From Cyrtodaria siliqua (taxonomy: Eukaryota > Mollusca > Bivalvia > Adapedonta > Hiatellidae): DNA of 64,000 nt. Where the stretch lies: contig JAWPHD010001267.1 in NCBI GenBank assembly GCA_037043455.1, positions 248,001 through 312,000 of the forward strand, read 5' to 3'. This document shows positions 12,173 through 21,821 of the stretch, one piece after another. Position 1 is the first letter of the stretch. Every line of letters begins with the position of its first letter. Made by a program: the position numbers and the translations under genes. The notes beneath the pieces are model-generated. The model had not been told where the DNA came from and did no database searches. It saw only the letters and a program-made list of their open reading frames with translations.

Positions 12173-13880
12173 GCGGCGTCCGTCGTCCGTCTGTCCGTCC
12201 GTCCGTAAACTATTTTTATAGCGACTACTTCTCTGAAACTACTGAATGAATTTTCATGAAACTTTACAGAAATATTGCCCATGAAGACTAGTTGATCCTA
12301 GCAAAAAATCATGTTGATGTGAAATCCAAGATGGCCGCCAAATCTAAAAATAGATTTTTAAAAACAAGTTTGTAGCGACTACTTCTTGAAAACTCTAAGT
12401 GATATTGATATGGGACTTTTTCTAAAATGATCAGCATGACGTGATGTTGGACCTTTTCAAAAATCGTTTTGATTTGACGTTAAACATGGCTGCCAGCGGC
12501 CATCTTAGTTTACATAGACTTATTTAGTAAAAACTTGTAGCGACTACTCCTCTGAAACTACTTGACGGATTTCCATGAAACTTCACAGGAATGTTGCTTT
12601 TGATGTCTAAATGATCCTATCAACATTTCAGGTTGGTCGGAATTCAAAATGGCCGCCGCAGCTAAAAATAGATTTTCAAAAAACAAGTTTGTAGCGAGTA
12701 CTTCTTGAAAACTATAAGTGATATTGATATGGGAATTTTTCTAAAATGATCAGTATGGAATGATGTTGATCCTTTGCGAAAATTATTTTGATGCGACGTT
12801 AAACATGGCCGCCAGCGGCCATCTTTGTTTACATAGCGTTATATAATGAAAACTTGTAGAGACTACTCCTCTGAAACTACTTGAAGGATTTTCATGAAAC
12901 TTCACAGAAATGTTGCTCTTGATGTCTTATTGATCCTAGCAAAACTTCAGTTCGGCCGGAAATTCAAGATGGCCGCCATGGCTAAAACTAGATTTTCAAA
13001 AAACAAGTTTGTAGCGACTGTTTCTTGAAAACTATAAGTGATATTGATATGGGACTTTTTCTAAAATGATCAGCATGACATGGGTTGGTCCTTGTCGAAA
13101 ATCGTTTTGACTCGATGTTAAACATGGCTGTCAGTCGCCAGCGGCCATCTTTGTTTACATAGAGTTATATAATGAAAACTTGTAGAGACTATTCCTCTAA
13201 AACTACTTGAAGGATTTATAAAACTTCACAGGAATGTTGCTCTTGATGTCTAATTGATCCTAGCAAAACTTCAGGTCGGCCGGAAATTCAAGATGGCCGC
13301 CATGGCTAAAACTAGATTTTCAAAAAACAAGTTTGTAGCGACTACTTCTTAAAAACTTTAAGTGATATTGATATGGGACTTTTTCCAAAATGATCAGCAT
13401 GACATGATGTTGGTCCTTGTCGAAAATCATTTTGATTCGATGTTAAACATGGCTGTCAGTCGTCATCTTTGTTTACATAGAGTTATTTAGTAAAAAATTG
13501 TAGCGACTACTCCTCTGTAACTACTTCACGGATTTTCATGAAACACGAATGTTGCTCTTGATGTCTAATTGATCCTAGCAAAATTTCAGGTCGGCCGGAA
13601 ATTCAAGATGGCCGCCATGGCTAAAAATAGATTTTCAAAATACAAGTTTGTAGCGACTACTTCTTGAAAACTATAAGTGATATTGATATGGGACTTTTTC
13701 TAAAGTGATCAGTATGACATGATGTTGATTTGACATTAAACATGGCCGCCAGCGGCCATATTTGTTTACATAGAGTTATATAATGAAAACTTGTAGCGAC
13801 TACTCCTCTGAAACTTACTACTTGACGGATTTTCATGAAACTTCGCATGAATGCTGATCTAGCTATCAAAAACCTATCAG
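12173..13880. repeat. ~315-bp diverged tandem repeat, about 5-6 units
   Basis: Units carry TGTAGCGACTACTCCTCTGA, then 'catgaaacttcacaggaatgttg', AAGATGGCCGCCATGGC, 'gatattgatatgggac' and GCGGCCATCTTTGTTTACAT. The anchor GCGACTACTCCTCTGA (or close variants) recurs near 12.22, 12.54, 12.86, 13.18, 13.50 and 13.80 kb. A GTCCGTCCGTCCGT run precedes the first unit. Short open frames here are incidental. Confidence 0.9.
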
Positions 13881-13964
13881 TAGAGCTTCAAGGTCATTGA
13901 CTTCTTGTTTTGTGTGTTTTCGTTGTCTTTTGTTGATTGTCCAACAGAGGCAAGTGAGAAAGTG

Positions 13965-14096
13965 TCGATACAGTACTGGTTCAGGAAAACTCAGGAAAAT
14001 GGGATGGTCTGCCTCTATCACAACAAATCGACCGTCATACGTGGCTTAACATGTGCACAAATGACGTAAAATACTATTTAAACAAACAAACTAAAT
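13965..14096 (+). mobile_element. SINE 3' tail fragment
   Basis: Shares the CGACCGTCATACGTGGC / CACAAATGACGTAAAATAC / AAACAAACAAAC tail with SINE copies at 38.64 and 39.41 kb. There is no tRNA-like head, so this is a 5'-truncated copy. Confidence 0.6.
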
Positions 14097-14334
14097 ATGC
14101 ATGTGTACTATTAACCATACAATCATGATTGTGATTTCGGGGACCAGTAGACTACACTGCGTACCGGGTACCAATATATTTGGTCCTTTCCTCAAAGGTA
14201 TTAGGTTTACATGAACCGATTACCGAGGGAGGTTTGCGCAATTTGTAAAGATAACAAATCATGAAATGATGCAATGCAACTTGTAAAACAGCATGATTGT
14301 AAAACAACCGATTTGTTTTGGCCATTTTTTTGTT

Positions 14335-14340
14335 GTTGTC
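14335..14340. repeat. Target-site duplication, left (GTTGTC)
   Basis: The six bases GTTGTC abut the left end of the Polinton and recur immediately after its right end. Six base pairs is the duplication length known for Polintons. Confidence 0.9.
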
Positions 14341-14581
14341 AGTAGTATAGAAACTGGGGGTATAAGCACAATTCGCGACAAATAATCAACCATTATTAGT
14401 TGTCTCCTGTTGCCTTTGCAAACATCAAAAAATGACGATGACATGCTTGCTGCCAGGCCCCACACAACTACACAAAACTGCTTGATTACCCTTCGCTTAG
14501 GAAAAACTTTACCAAAACCCTCAGTTTCTATTAATTTTGTAAATAACTAAAACATTTGCAACTCATTAAGCAAAGTCTTCA
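14341..14581 (+). repeat. Polinton left inverted terminal repeat (241 bp)
   Basis: Nearly identical to the reverse complement of 28441-28690. The right copy has an extra 8 bp (GGGAGGAA type) after TCGCGA and one extra A, which accounts exactly for 241 against 250 bp. Confidence 0.93.
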
Positions 14582-14614
14582 CCATCGCTTGGCATATAAT
14601 TTTTCTACACTTTA

Positions 14615-15511
14615 CTATTTAATATTTTCAATATTCTTAAAAGGAACCCAACTATTGAAATCCTCATTATAACCCTTCCATTTAATCAATGCTTGTTTCT
14701 TTTTGTAATCGCGCCGTATTACTTTTTCAATCCTGAATATTTCTTGCTTTGCTTTTATCATTTCTAATTCATAAAAGCTTCCATCAATGTTTTCGTTGTT
14801 TAAATATTTTATTTTGTATGTCACAGGATTTGTGTTTTGAATTTTATCAATAATAATTATATCTTCAGTCCAATTCGGGGTATAACCTTTCTCAAACGTT
14901 CTTTTATATTTGCTGATTCTGACATTATCACCTATTTTAAACTTTGGCTTAATTTGATTACTTTTCATCTTTTCATACAAGTTGAAATACACCGTTCCTT
15001 TATTTTTCTCATCGCTAGCCTCAATCGGCGTCATTTTAATACTCCGATGTTTTGTATTATTAAACTTATCAACCATCATCTGTAGCACATCTAAATATGT
15101 GTTTGTATTGTTAGCTGTAAAATATTTCCACATCTTTTTAAAATTAAAAGTGTGATACATTTTGATATTATTATCATCAAGGAATTGCTTAAACGTCTTG
15201 TTATAAAACTCCACACCCAGGTCAACCCACAGCAATTTACATTGTCTTCCTGTGCTGATTATTTGTTGGAATGCTTTTGTAATTTCCGTACCAGTTTTAT
15301 TTGGAACTGGAATAACCCAAGCAAATTTACTAAATATATCAATAACAGTAAGCAAGTATTTAGTACCTTTATTATACTTTGAAAACGATTGCATGTCAAC
15401 CAAGTCAGCAGACCATATTTTATCAATTTCATTAACAATCACACGGCGTCGAGTGAACTTTCTTCGTATAGGCTTATGAAGTTCATCTGCTAACTTGTCA
15501 GTCCATTTCAA
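14615..15511 (-). pseudogene. Polinton integrase with C-terminal chromodomain, catalytic Glu deleted
   Basis: This 298-codon frame is a retroviral-type (rve) integrase. Catalytic Asp candidates lie in WSADLVDM (about residue 35) and LLWVDLGVEF (about 95). The C-terminus (EKVIRRDYKK...LIKWKGYNED) is a chromodomain, common in Polinton integrases and thought to bias target choice. Against the 59-kb copy, 14 residues are missing just before KMWKYF, including the IERFNRT segment that supplies the DDE glutamate, so the enzyme should be inactive. The start used is the first Met. The second copy shows the frame originally continued from the upstream PLA2-like domain, and two 1-nt insertions (about 15.51-15.53 kb) separate them here. 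Confidence 0.9.
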
Positions 15512-15981
15512 CGCCTTTTCTCGTTTTTTGATGCTCCAAGTCCTAGTTTATATTTTGCACTAATTACAGGCTTGACTAACAAATTCTTAGCAATCTTTTC
15601 TCCAATAGTTTTAGACTTACTAGATTTCAAACCAGCAAGCATATTTTTATCACACATTGATTTATTACTAGGATTTTCATCATAACAATAATCATGATCT
15701 TTACAAACAGCATCTAATTCATTTGAAGGTTCTCCGTTATCAAGTGGATTACAAGGACCACAATATTTATAACCAGGAATTGTTAGCCCTTTTTTGGGTA
15801 ATAAAGGAAGTAACACTTTGTGAATATCAATATTACCGCCTTCTGTGTTTTTAACAAACTGTGTTTTAGTAATACCGCAAGATGCACAAGTTGCTCTTAA
15901 CATTTTTCTACCATTTTTGGCTAACACATACTGAGGATTAATATTTTCAGTAACCATCTTTTCTTTAATACAGTAACTCAT
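15508..15981 (-). pseudogene. Zinc-ribbon plus parvovirus-type PLA2-like domain (N-terminal half of PLA2-integrase ORF)
   Basis: The N-terminus (residues 1-45) resembles the small zinc-ribbon family common in Polintons and large DNA viruses ([18 protein letters not shown]), although the first Cys pair reads CIKE. Residues about 90-125 carry a secreted-PLA2-like core: a YxGPxNPLD calcium-loop motif, then [14 protein letters not shown] with the His-Asp pair. In parvoviruses such a domain is part of the capsid and helps virions leave endosomes; a similar role here is inference. The calcium loop reads GPCNP where the other copy has GPGNP. The frame ends early through a 1-nt insertion, before the integrase. 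The start is supported by the AATCTAAT...TATTATATATG motif. Confidence 0.8.
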
Positions 15982-16005
15982 ATATAATATGATTAGATTA
16001 AACTT
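15982..16005 (-). promoter_or_regulatory. Start-proximal AT motif of the PLA2-integrase gene
   Basis: On the minus strand AATCTAATCATATTATAT directly precedes ATG. It matches the bipartite motif seen before most genes of both Polinton copies. A role as promoter/initiator is inferred from recurrence only. Confidence 0.55.
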
Positions 16006-16430
16006 CGTTTACAAAATATGATTTTATAATGTTTTCATTTTCTATTGGTTTGTGTGGTTTTAATAATTTGTAAAGAATATCGTACGCACTATTTCCTTCT
16101 TGCAACTTTTTGACAAAGTACAAACAGAAATATCCACACAGGACACTTGTTTTATCTTGATATTGGATGGTGTTGTATTTTATATTAGGTATGTACGCCG
16201 AAACTTCTTTTGGTGAACTTAAACCAAACGGATCGAAGTAATAATTATCATAGTAACAAGTCCAATGTGTGCCAGGTCCGATATAATCATCAAGATTAAT
16301 AATACCACATTCTTGTTTATTTTGTTTTGCTGGTAATTTGTTTTTGCTAAACACTCCCCTGAATTTCTGTATGCCTAGCTGCTTAACCCATTTTATTATA
16401 TCTAAGTTAGAGATAGGTTCGTTTTTGAAA
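15998..16430 (-). pseudogene. Adenain-like cysteine protease
   Basis: Polinton maturation protease of the adenovirus protease (C5) type, expected to cleave capsid precursors. Visible catalytic elements in order are His in GTHWTCYYD, Asp in YYFDPFG, Gln in TIQYQDK and Cys in SVLCGYFC. The C-terminus is complete (FVNEV stop). The longest Met-initiated frame starts at 16354, but homology with the second copy continues upstream in frame (FKNEPISNLD...). There it joins the GLTGKGL-containing segment without a stop; here a 1-nt slip near 16435 breaks the join. No start motif precedes this segment, as expected if it is the C-terminal part of a polyprotein. Confidence 0.88.
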
Positions 16431-16431
16431 A

Positions 16432-16677
16432 TTAACTTTTTTTTATGAATGGGATACTTCTGTATGGTCTAATTTGTGAGTCTACTTGCAAACCTTTTCC
16501 ACGATCAACTCTCAGTCTTTTTCCTTTTCTACCTACTTGCAAACCTTTTCCGGTTAAACCACTAATAAGAGATCCGATCAATGGAATTCCTAGTAATGCA
16601 AGCATTCCAAGAAATCCTCAATCTTGTTGTTGTTGCCTTGTCAGTTTAATAGGACAACAACCTTTAGACTTTATCAT
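16432..16677 (-). pseudogene. Gly-rich capsid-accessory (pVI/pX-like) segment with internal TGA
   Basis: About 81 codons from an ATG at 16677, with a TGA near codon 18 where the second copy has an open codon. Features are a basic CCPIKLT start, a hydrophobic stretch (MLALLGIPLIGSLISGLTG) and a basic Gly-rich repeat (GKGLQV...RVDRGKGLQVD). The composition resembles adenovirus pVI/pX minor proteins (DNA-binding or membrane-lytic), which is inference. It lies between the Gly/Ala-rich protein and the protease. In the second copy its N-terminal part is fused to the former and its C-terminal part to the latter. Confidence 0.6.
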
Positions 16678-17136
16678 CTAGTTTCTTTGTGCAAGTGTTA
16701 ATTTATTCGATCTGAGAAGTGCTTGCTTTTTGCCACTAGGAATAGTTACCATCCCATTTCCAAATAGTTTACCAATTCCAGTACTTGCTAAGCCACTTAA
16801 TGCTCCTGTTGCTAGTGGTGCTAATACTTTTGGAACACATTTTGCAACTGTTGGTAATATTGTTTTAGTCAACAAACCAGCTAATGCACCTAAAAAGCCT
16901 CCATTCTTGGACTGAGATCTTTTTTGCGATTTTGATATATTTATGTCTAATCCCTGCCCGCCAGATTTAGCCTTGTTAATATTGTTAATCTGGGTAGCTG
17001 TAAGCAGCAAAGGAAAGTTTCCAGTTAGTTGGTTATTTTTTAGCCTGAGCGTTAATTCACTTTTGTTTTCATATGCTTTTGCCAGACTTCGTTTCTGGCC
17101 ATCTGATAAATTTACTGAATAATTTACGTAAATCAT
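16678..17136 (-). CDS. Gly/Ala-rich Polinton capsid-accessory protein (152 aa)
   Basis: An intact 152-codon frame. The N-terminal 70 residues are polar with a 'LTLRLKNNQLTGNFPLLLT' segment. Residues 85-130 form a Gly/Ala-rich amphipathic or hydrophobic region (GGFLGALAGLLTKTILP, GALSGLASTGIGKLFG). Proteins of this shape are common beside the protease in animal Polintons; I would place it with minor capsid or core proteins (pX/pVI-like), by inference. The stop codon (TAG) occupies the position of a Lys codon in the second copy, where the frame continues into the next segment. So termination here is probably secondary. Confidence 0.7.
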   Translation of the reverse strand: MIYVNYSVNLSDGQKRSLAKAYENKSELTLRLKNNQLTGNFPLLLTATQINNINKAKSGGQGLDINISKSQKRSQSKNGGFLGALAGLLTKTILPTVAKCVPKVLAPLATGALSGLASTGIGKLFGNGMVTIPSGKKQALLRSNKLTLAQRN

Positions 17137-17160
17137 ATATATTATAAGTTAGATTAAACA
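17137..17160 (-). promoter_or_regulatory. Start-proximal AT motif of the Gly/Ala-rich gene
   Basis: Minus strand TTAATCTAACTTATAATATA runs directly into TATG. The same sequence lies at the equivalent site of the second copy (61545-61568). Confidence 0.55.
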
Positions 17161-18423
17161 ATAACTAGTTCATTTCCGACAGTATCAATAACTACATTTT
17201 CTTTATAGAGAACCAGAGCATCAACTATATATGGAGCAGCAGGAGGTATATTTAGCCTATATCTCAAAGTTAGTTCTTTTGGATCAATACTGACTTCATC
17301 ACCTTTATAACTCAAATCAAAATGTATCATTCCGAAATAATTTTTAAAACTACTCACATTGAGTAAAGTTCCAGTGTTTTTATCATTTTGCTTGTGAGAA
17401 TAATTAATAACATCTCTGAATATTCTTACGATATTATCATAACTATATTCGATTTCTGGATAATGAACTCCATTTCCAACTTCCAGTCTAGCTGATTGTA
17501 AATAACAATTAGCATTAGCAGCATTTACCTTAAACGTATCCAAAAGATGAGGATTTTGTGTTTGGGAAGAACTCTTGTCTGACCTTTGCAGATAAACAAA
17601 AACGTGTTTCGGATTTTTAACACCACCCACTATTCTAAATACGGTCGCGGTCGCTTGGCTGCTTCCGCTTTCTTGTATCATTTCATGGAGGTAGGACCAT
17701 TCTGTTGATGTCATATGATTTGCCATTACATAACTTAAACCATCTGAGTTAAATATCATTCCGGGTATCCACAAAACTAATTTATTAATAACTACTCTAC
17801 CATCATCACCACCAGCTTTGAAAATTAGCACATTATCATCTGTTAGTTGCAAGTTGATTTGAATCTGACTAGGAGGAAGCATGTTTGTTTCCAAACCTTC
17901 AAAGAAAGAATATTTGTTTAATGGAATTATAGAATCTTTTCGATTAGTTATGATTAAAGCATGGCGAACCGCAAAACCTGGGTTATAACCAGCTTGATCA
18001 TCTCGAGATTCTGCCACAGACGTATTATCTAAATAAAAGTATTCGTTTGTTCCGGTTGTCTTTGCATAATCACCAGACATTTCAAGCAAGCTTTTGACAT
18101 TAACAAATCTGTGAAGGGTATTTCCATCGTAAACTGTTTTTTCCATTTTGCCTTACTTGCATTTGATCAATCAGTGAAGCCGCATCATTAATTAGAGCAA
18201 TTTCATCAGCGGCTACAAAAGCAGCTCCATCAGCAAGTTTGTTTACTTGAAAACTGATTTCAAAATATGCATTATACCAATCAAAGTAAAAACTTCTATC
18301 ATTTATTGTAAACTGATAACCACTTTTCTTTTGTCTGGTATTATTTCCTGGTTGTGTTATAGGAGTATCTAACTGAATAGGTACATGTTCATATCTAGTA
18401 TTATATTGATTACTTCGAAACAT
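17154..18423 (-). pseudogene. Major capsid protein, double jelly-roll (hexon-like), one frameshift
   Basis: Two abutting frames (18423-18100 and 18146-17154) make up one major capsid gene of about 420 codons, normal for Polinton MCPs. The N-terminal part has FTINDRSFYFDWYNAYFEI; the C-terminal part has FYLDNTSVAESRDD, NKYSFFEGLETNMLPPSQI and a conserved C-terminus (DALVLYKENVVID). The join is an A-run at about 18145 carrying one extra A. The protein would form the trimeric capsomer of an icosahedral virion. The second copy keeps only about the C-terminal half. The start is supported by AATCTAATTACTAGTATATA just upstream. Confidence 0.9.
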
Positions 18424-18447
18424 CTATATATACTAGTAATTAGATTA
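18424..18447 (-). promoter_or_regulatory. Start-proximal AT motif of the major capsid gene
   Basis: Minus strand AATCTAATTACTAGTATATA, then TAG and ATG. It is a variant of the element-wide motif. Confidence 0.5.
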
Positions 18448-18466
18448 TTTTTTATTAATTAATCGA

Positions 18467-18855
18467 TTAATTCTTTGCATGAATTCCTCTTCCGGATAGT
18501 AATCTGTTAATTTTTGTATTTACATCTTCTTCAGTTTCAGCTACAACTTCTTTTTTGTTATCAGCCTTTGTAAGTTCTTTTAAAATCATCTCACCTTTTG
18601 GTTTAGGCTTAATAACTGAAACTAATTTATCAGCAGCCATTTTTCCTACTTCATCTCCAAGTTTTTTAGAACCGCCCTCTATGATTTGTTTTCCAGCAGT
18701 TTCTAATGCTTTCTTACCTGCTGTTTTAACAGACTCACTAAATATCTTTGAGCCAACTTTTGAAAAAAATGTCAAATATGCCAGCTCCGGTTAATCGGTC
18801 AACTTGAGTATATGTTCCCGTACTAGTGTCATAAACTTTTTTTTAAAAGTGCCAT
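18467..18855 (-). pseudogene. Small Ala/Lys-rich capsid-accessory protein, frameshifted
   Basis: The open part (18775-18467, 102 codons) is an amphipathic Ala/Gly/Lys-rich sequence (KTAGKKALETAGKQIIEGG). It probably starts at an ATG at 18855, preceded by AATGTAACATAAGTTAT. From there an N-terminal segment can be followed in other frames (VYDTSTGTYTQVDRLTGAG), interrupted by slips in an A-run and a T-run. The YDxxTGxY...RLTGxGI pattern recurs next to capsid genes in animal Polintons as far as I recall. The function is unknown, and a minor capsid or core role is inferred from position. Confidence 0.6.
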
Positions 18856-18865
18856 ATAACTTATG

Positions 18866-19619
18866 TTACATTAATTCCTTCAAAACAAATCGAAATGATG
18901 TGTGGACACCATTAAGATTAATAATTTTACCAGAGAAATCGGTTATGTAAATATTAATACTGTTAATGATCGTTTTGTTTACCTCACAGACTCTTATCGG
19001 TTCATCTTTGAAAGGATATGATCTCGTAAGATCAGCTGTACTTATTTCATAAATGACACCCCCGTATGATCCGTCAATAATAGAATTACTTATCAAATCA
19101 CAGTGGATATATAATGTATCAATAGAATTTGTTATGTTTGGTGTCACAGTTCCAAATTTAGTTTCTCTGATAACTGCATCTTTGTCAAACCCGATCAAGA
19201 TGTGAAAGTTTGAGTCTCTCAAATCAAGCAAAATTATTATGGATGGTAACCAAACATTTGAAACTTGATAAATCAAACTCAATTCTTATCGGGATTGGTG
19301 AGTCATCCGTTAAATCACCGTTTACAGTCAATGTTTCTTTTATGTAATTATTGATATCAGCATAACTGTAATTTCCATTTGTAAAAATAATACTTTTCCA
19401 ATCTGTTCCATTGTGATACCTTATCACTTTGTTATTAAAATCTTCACTAATATTATACCACGAGTAAGTCATAGAATTAATCTTATCAAGTCCAATACCA
19501 TACTGTTTGTTCTTACCTAATATTAATGGTCTATCAAATACAGTTGTAAAATTACTCGGTGTATTCGAACTATTAATTATTGAAGCTTTTTCTGATGATA
19601 ATACAATTTTTTGTTCCAT
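18866..19619 (-). pseudogene. Penton-like minor capsid protein, frameshifted
   Basis: Two overlapping frames, 19619-19224 and 19282-18866, form one gene of about 250 codons. The N-terminal part (FTTVFDRPLILGKNKQYGI...YSWYNI) and C-terminal part (DTLYIHCDLISNSIIDG...RVCEVNKTIINSINIYI) match the single jelly-roll minor capsid (penton base-like) proteins of Polintons, which close the vertices. The break lies near 19240. The frame starts at TATATTATATG, and the gene directly follows the fibre-like gene, as in other adintovirus-like elements. Confidence 0.82.
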
Positions 19620-19639
19620 ATAATATAGGATGGATAAAA

Positions 19640-21085
19640 TTAATCACCTTTGTAGTACAGTTTAAAGCTTGATTTTTCAAAATTGAAAACTTGCGTAGTG
19701 CGAGATTTTATGCGTGAGAAGATTGTCCAAAAATGAGATTTTGGAAGATATGTTTCAAGTGTTTCTTTTAGTATTCGTTTGCCATTTTCTATTTTTGGCC
19801 GAGAAATTGACACACTGGCACTTAGATTAAACAAATTGAAATATTCTATATCAATGTCTGTATTTGTAACTGTGTATGTAAGGTCTGCTTCAACTATATA
19901 ACGTCCGGGTTTTACAATTATTACGCCGCCGGGACGTTTACCACCACCGGGATATTCTGTAGCATATTCTCCAGTTTACAGAGTAAACGCCTCGAGAAAA
20001 CCATCAATTTTGGTTCTTTCAAGTGGTTTTTGCGTCGGATATGATGCGTGATCGGTGTCATCTTAAATAATACTTATTCCATCATCTATTGTATATTCAA
20101 GAATTAGTATCCGACTTAAATAGTCTACTTTTACTTTCAACTCATCAATTATACCAAGAATTGCTGTGTGCCGGCTACCAGACTTTTGATTAAACTGTTT
20201 TAATGAAGCTATCTCACCATCAAAAGCTGTGTTTCTTTTTTCCTGAGCAGCTTTCAATTGCTTTGAAGCGTCATCAATAGCAGTCTCAAGTTTATCGGTG
20301 TTAACCAGTTTGCTCAGTGCGGTCTCAAGTTTATCAGTGTCGACCAGTTTGCTCAAAGCAGTCTCCAGCAACTTACCGTCAACCATTTTCTTTTTGATGT
20401 CTTCAAATTCTTTGTTGATATCAGCAACGTTGGTGTTTATCTGCTCATTTAATATTTTATTTTGAGTTATTTCGGTAGTAAAAGCAGTTCTCATTTGTTT
20501 TGAAGCATCAGCAATAGCAGTTTCTAGTTCATTGTTATCAACCATTAGTTTATTGACTTCTCCGATCCGTGTATTAATATTTTGAAGACCGATTCTTATT
20601 TGTTCACTTAATTTCTTGAAGTTTTCACTCTCTTCCAATACATCTTTTTTCTTTTCTAACTCTTTCAAAGCATCACTCAGAAGTTTTATTTCATCTTTCA
20701 ATCCGTTTTGAATTTCAATCATTTTCTCACGGTTTGCTTGTAACTTTGTTTGTATTTGACTTAGTTTATCATCAACACCTGTTGTCAATTTTTTTATCAT
20801 GTCTGGAATTTTATCAATATTGTTATCACGTATGATCTTTGCTATTCTTCTTTGAGCATATTGCCTTGTTACTGCATCATCTGCTTTTGTCGGATTGCCT
20901 ACATTGGTGATTTTATTTTTATTCATGTTAAGATCGCTTCAAAAAACATTTTCCTGGTTTCTACCCTTGTGAAGCTAATTAACCAAGTGTTTTTGTTTTA
21001 CATACTCAGACAGCACAATACCAAAGTTTGTAATATTAACACTGCCAGTAGTAACTTCCTCGCCGAGATCGTTAAAAAGCCCCAT
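19640..21085 (-). pseudogene. Fibre-like coiled-coil protein with four in-frame stops
   Basis: One uninterrupted reading frame of 482 codons from an ATG at 21085, broken only by nonsense codons: a TAG near 20977, a TGA near 20944, a TAA at 20063-20065 and a TAA near 19977. Residues about 54-75 have the tail-fibre-type motif NKNKITNVGNPTKADDAV. There follows a long coiled coil (287-codon open part, 20926-20063) with three similar 'DKLETALSKLV' type heptad blocks. The C-terminus is Gly/beta-rich (EYPGGGKRPGGVIIVKPG). I interpret it as a virion spike or receptor-binding protein by architecture. The start is supported by AATGTAATATATATTATATA. Confidence 0.72.
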
Positions 21086-21107
21086 TATATAATATATATT
21101 ACATTAA
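21086..21107 (-). promoter_or_regulatory. Start-proximal AT motif of the fibre-like gene
   Basis: Minus strand AATGTAATATATATTATA, then TA and ATG. Both halves of the element-wide motif are present. It overlaps the end of the ATPase frame. Confidence 0.5.
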
Positions 21108-21747
21108 ATATCACCAGTGAAGTTTCTCCTGACTAACTTCCTCGGGCGATCCAGATACAAAAAGTCATACTGCTTGTCAGTCGCTTTTCTGTACTGCTCT
21201 TTGCTGACATCTTGTTCTTTGGAAAGCATACCCAGCTCGCGATTAACCGGAGTCGCAAAGAAGATGTAATGAGAACAGTTCAAACGAATGTCTTTGGGAG
21301 TTTTATAATAAGATTGAGATAAATAAATTACACAACAATTTTTGTGTCTTCCCTGGATAAAATAATTAATAATATCGTTTGATTGCGTTCGCAAACATAA
21401 TCGTCAAAAAGGACTATCTTTTGAGTATCTGAATCTAAAGTATCCACAGGGATAACTTGATCATTTGAACATTCTAATATGTCTTCAACCGAAATTTTAT
21501 TCTTTTTTGCTATCTTTTCAAGTTTTTGTGACAAGACCTGATACTTAGACTGCTCCAAGTTTTTAGCAAACAATTAAATCTTGTCGTAATAAACTAAAGG
21601 TTTCAGCAACATGTGAACTAACGTGTTTGTCTTGCCAGAACCTGAATTACCGCAAATTAACATTCTAAAACAACAGTCTGGCATAAAGTTCCATAGCTGT
21701 TTAAAATTACCGTTTTCTGTTTTCATATCATAGTTTGGAATTTGCAT
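21104..21747 (-). pseudogene. Packaging ATPase (A32/FtsK-HerA type), one nonsense and one frameshift
   Basis: Genome-packaging ATPase of the Polinton set. From an ATG at 21747 the frame has a Walker A motif (ICGNSGSGKTN, about residue 30), then an in-frame TAA about 20 residues later. It continues open to Walker B (KIVLFDDYV, near 21.41 kb). After a frame slip near 21390 it continues with CVIYLSQSYYKTPKDI and NCSHYIFF, typical of this family, to the stop. Total length of about 214 codons is normal. It would drive DNA into preformed capsids. It is divergent from the rightward gene at 21822 across a 74-bp intergenic gap. Confidence 0.88.
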
Positions 21748-21821
21748 TATACTAATGCTTGGATAATACTCGTCTTAACTTATTTTAATTTATCTTATTT
21801 TAATCTGACTTATATTATTAC
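21748..21821. promoter_or_regulatory. Divergent promoter region between ATPase and rightward block
   Basis: The 74-bp gap separates two divergent genes. The right side ends AATCTGACTTATATTATTAC, then ATG, with both halves of the motif. The left side has only the AT-rich half (GCATTAGTATA, then ATG). Confidence 0.5.

Noticed and set aside
14837..15479. Plus-strand frames opposite the integrase
   Set aside because: Antisense shadows of the leftward integrase, which has clear domain motifs.
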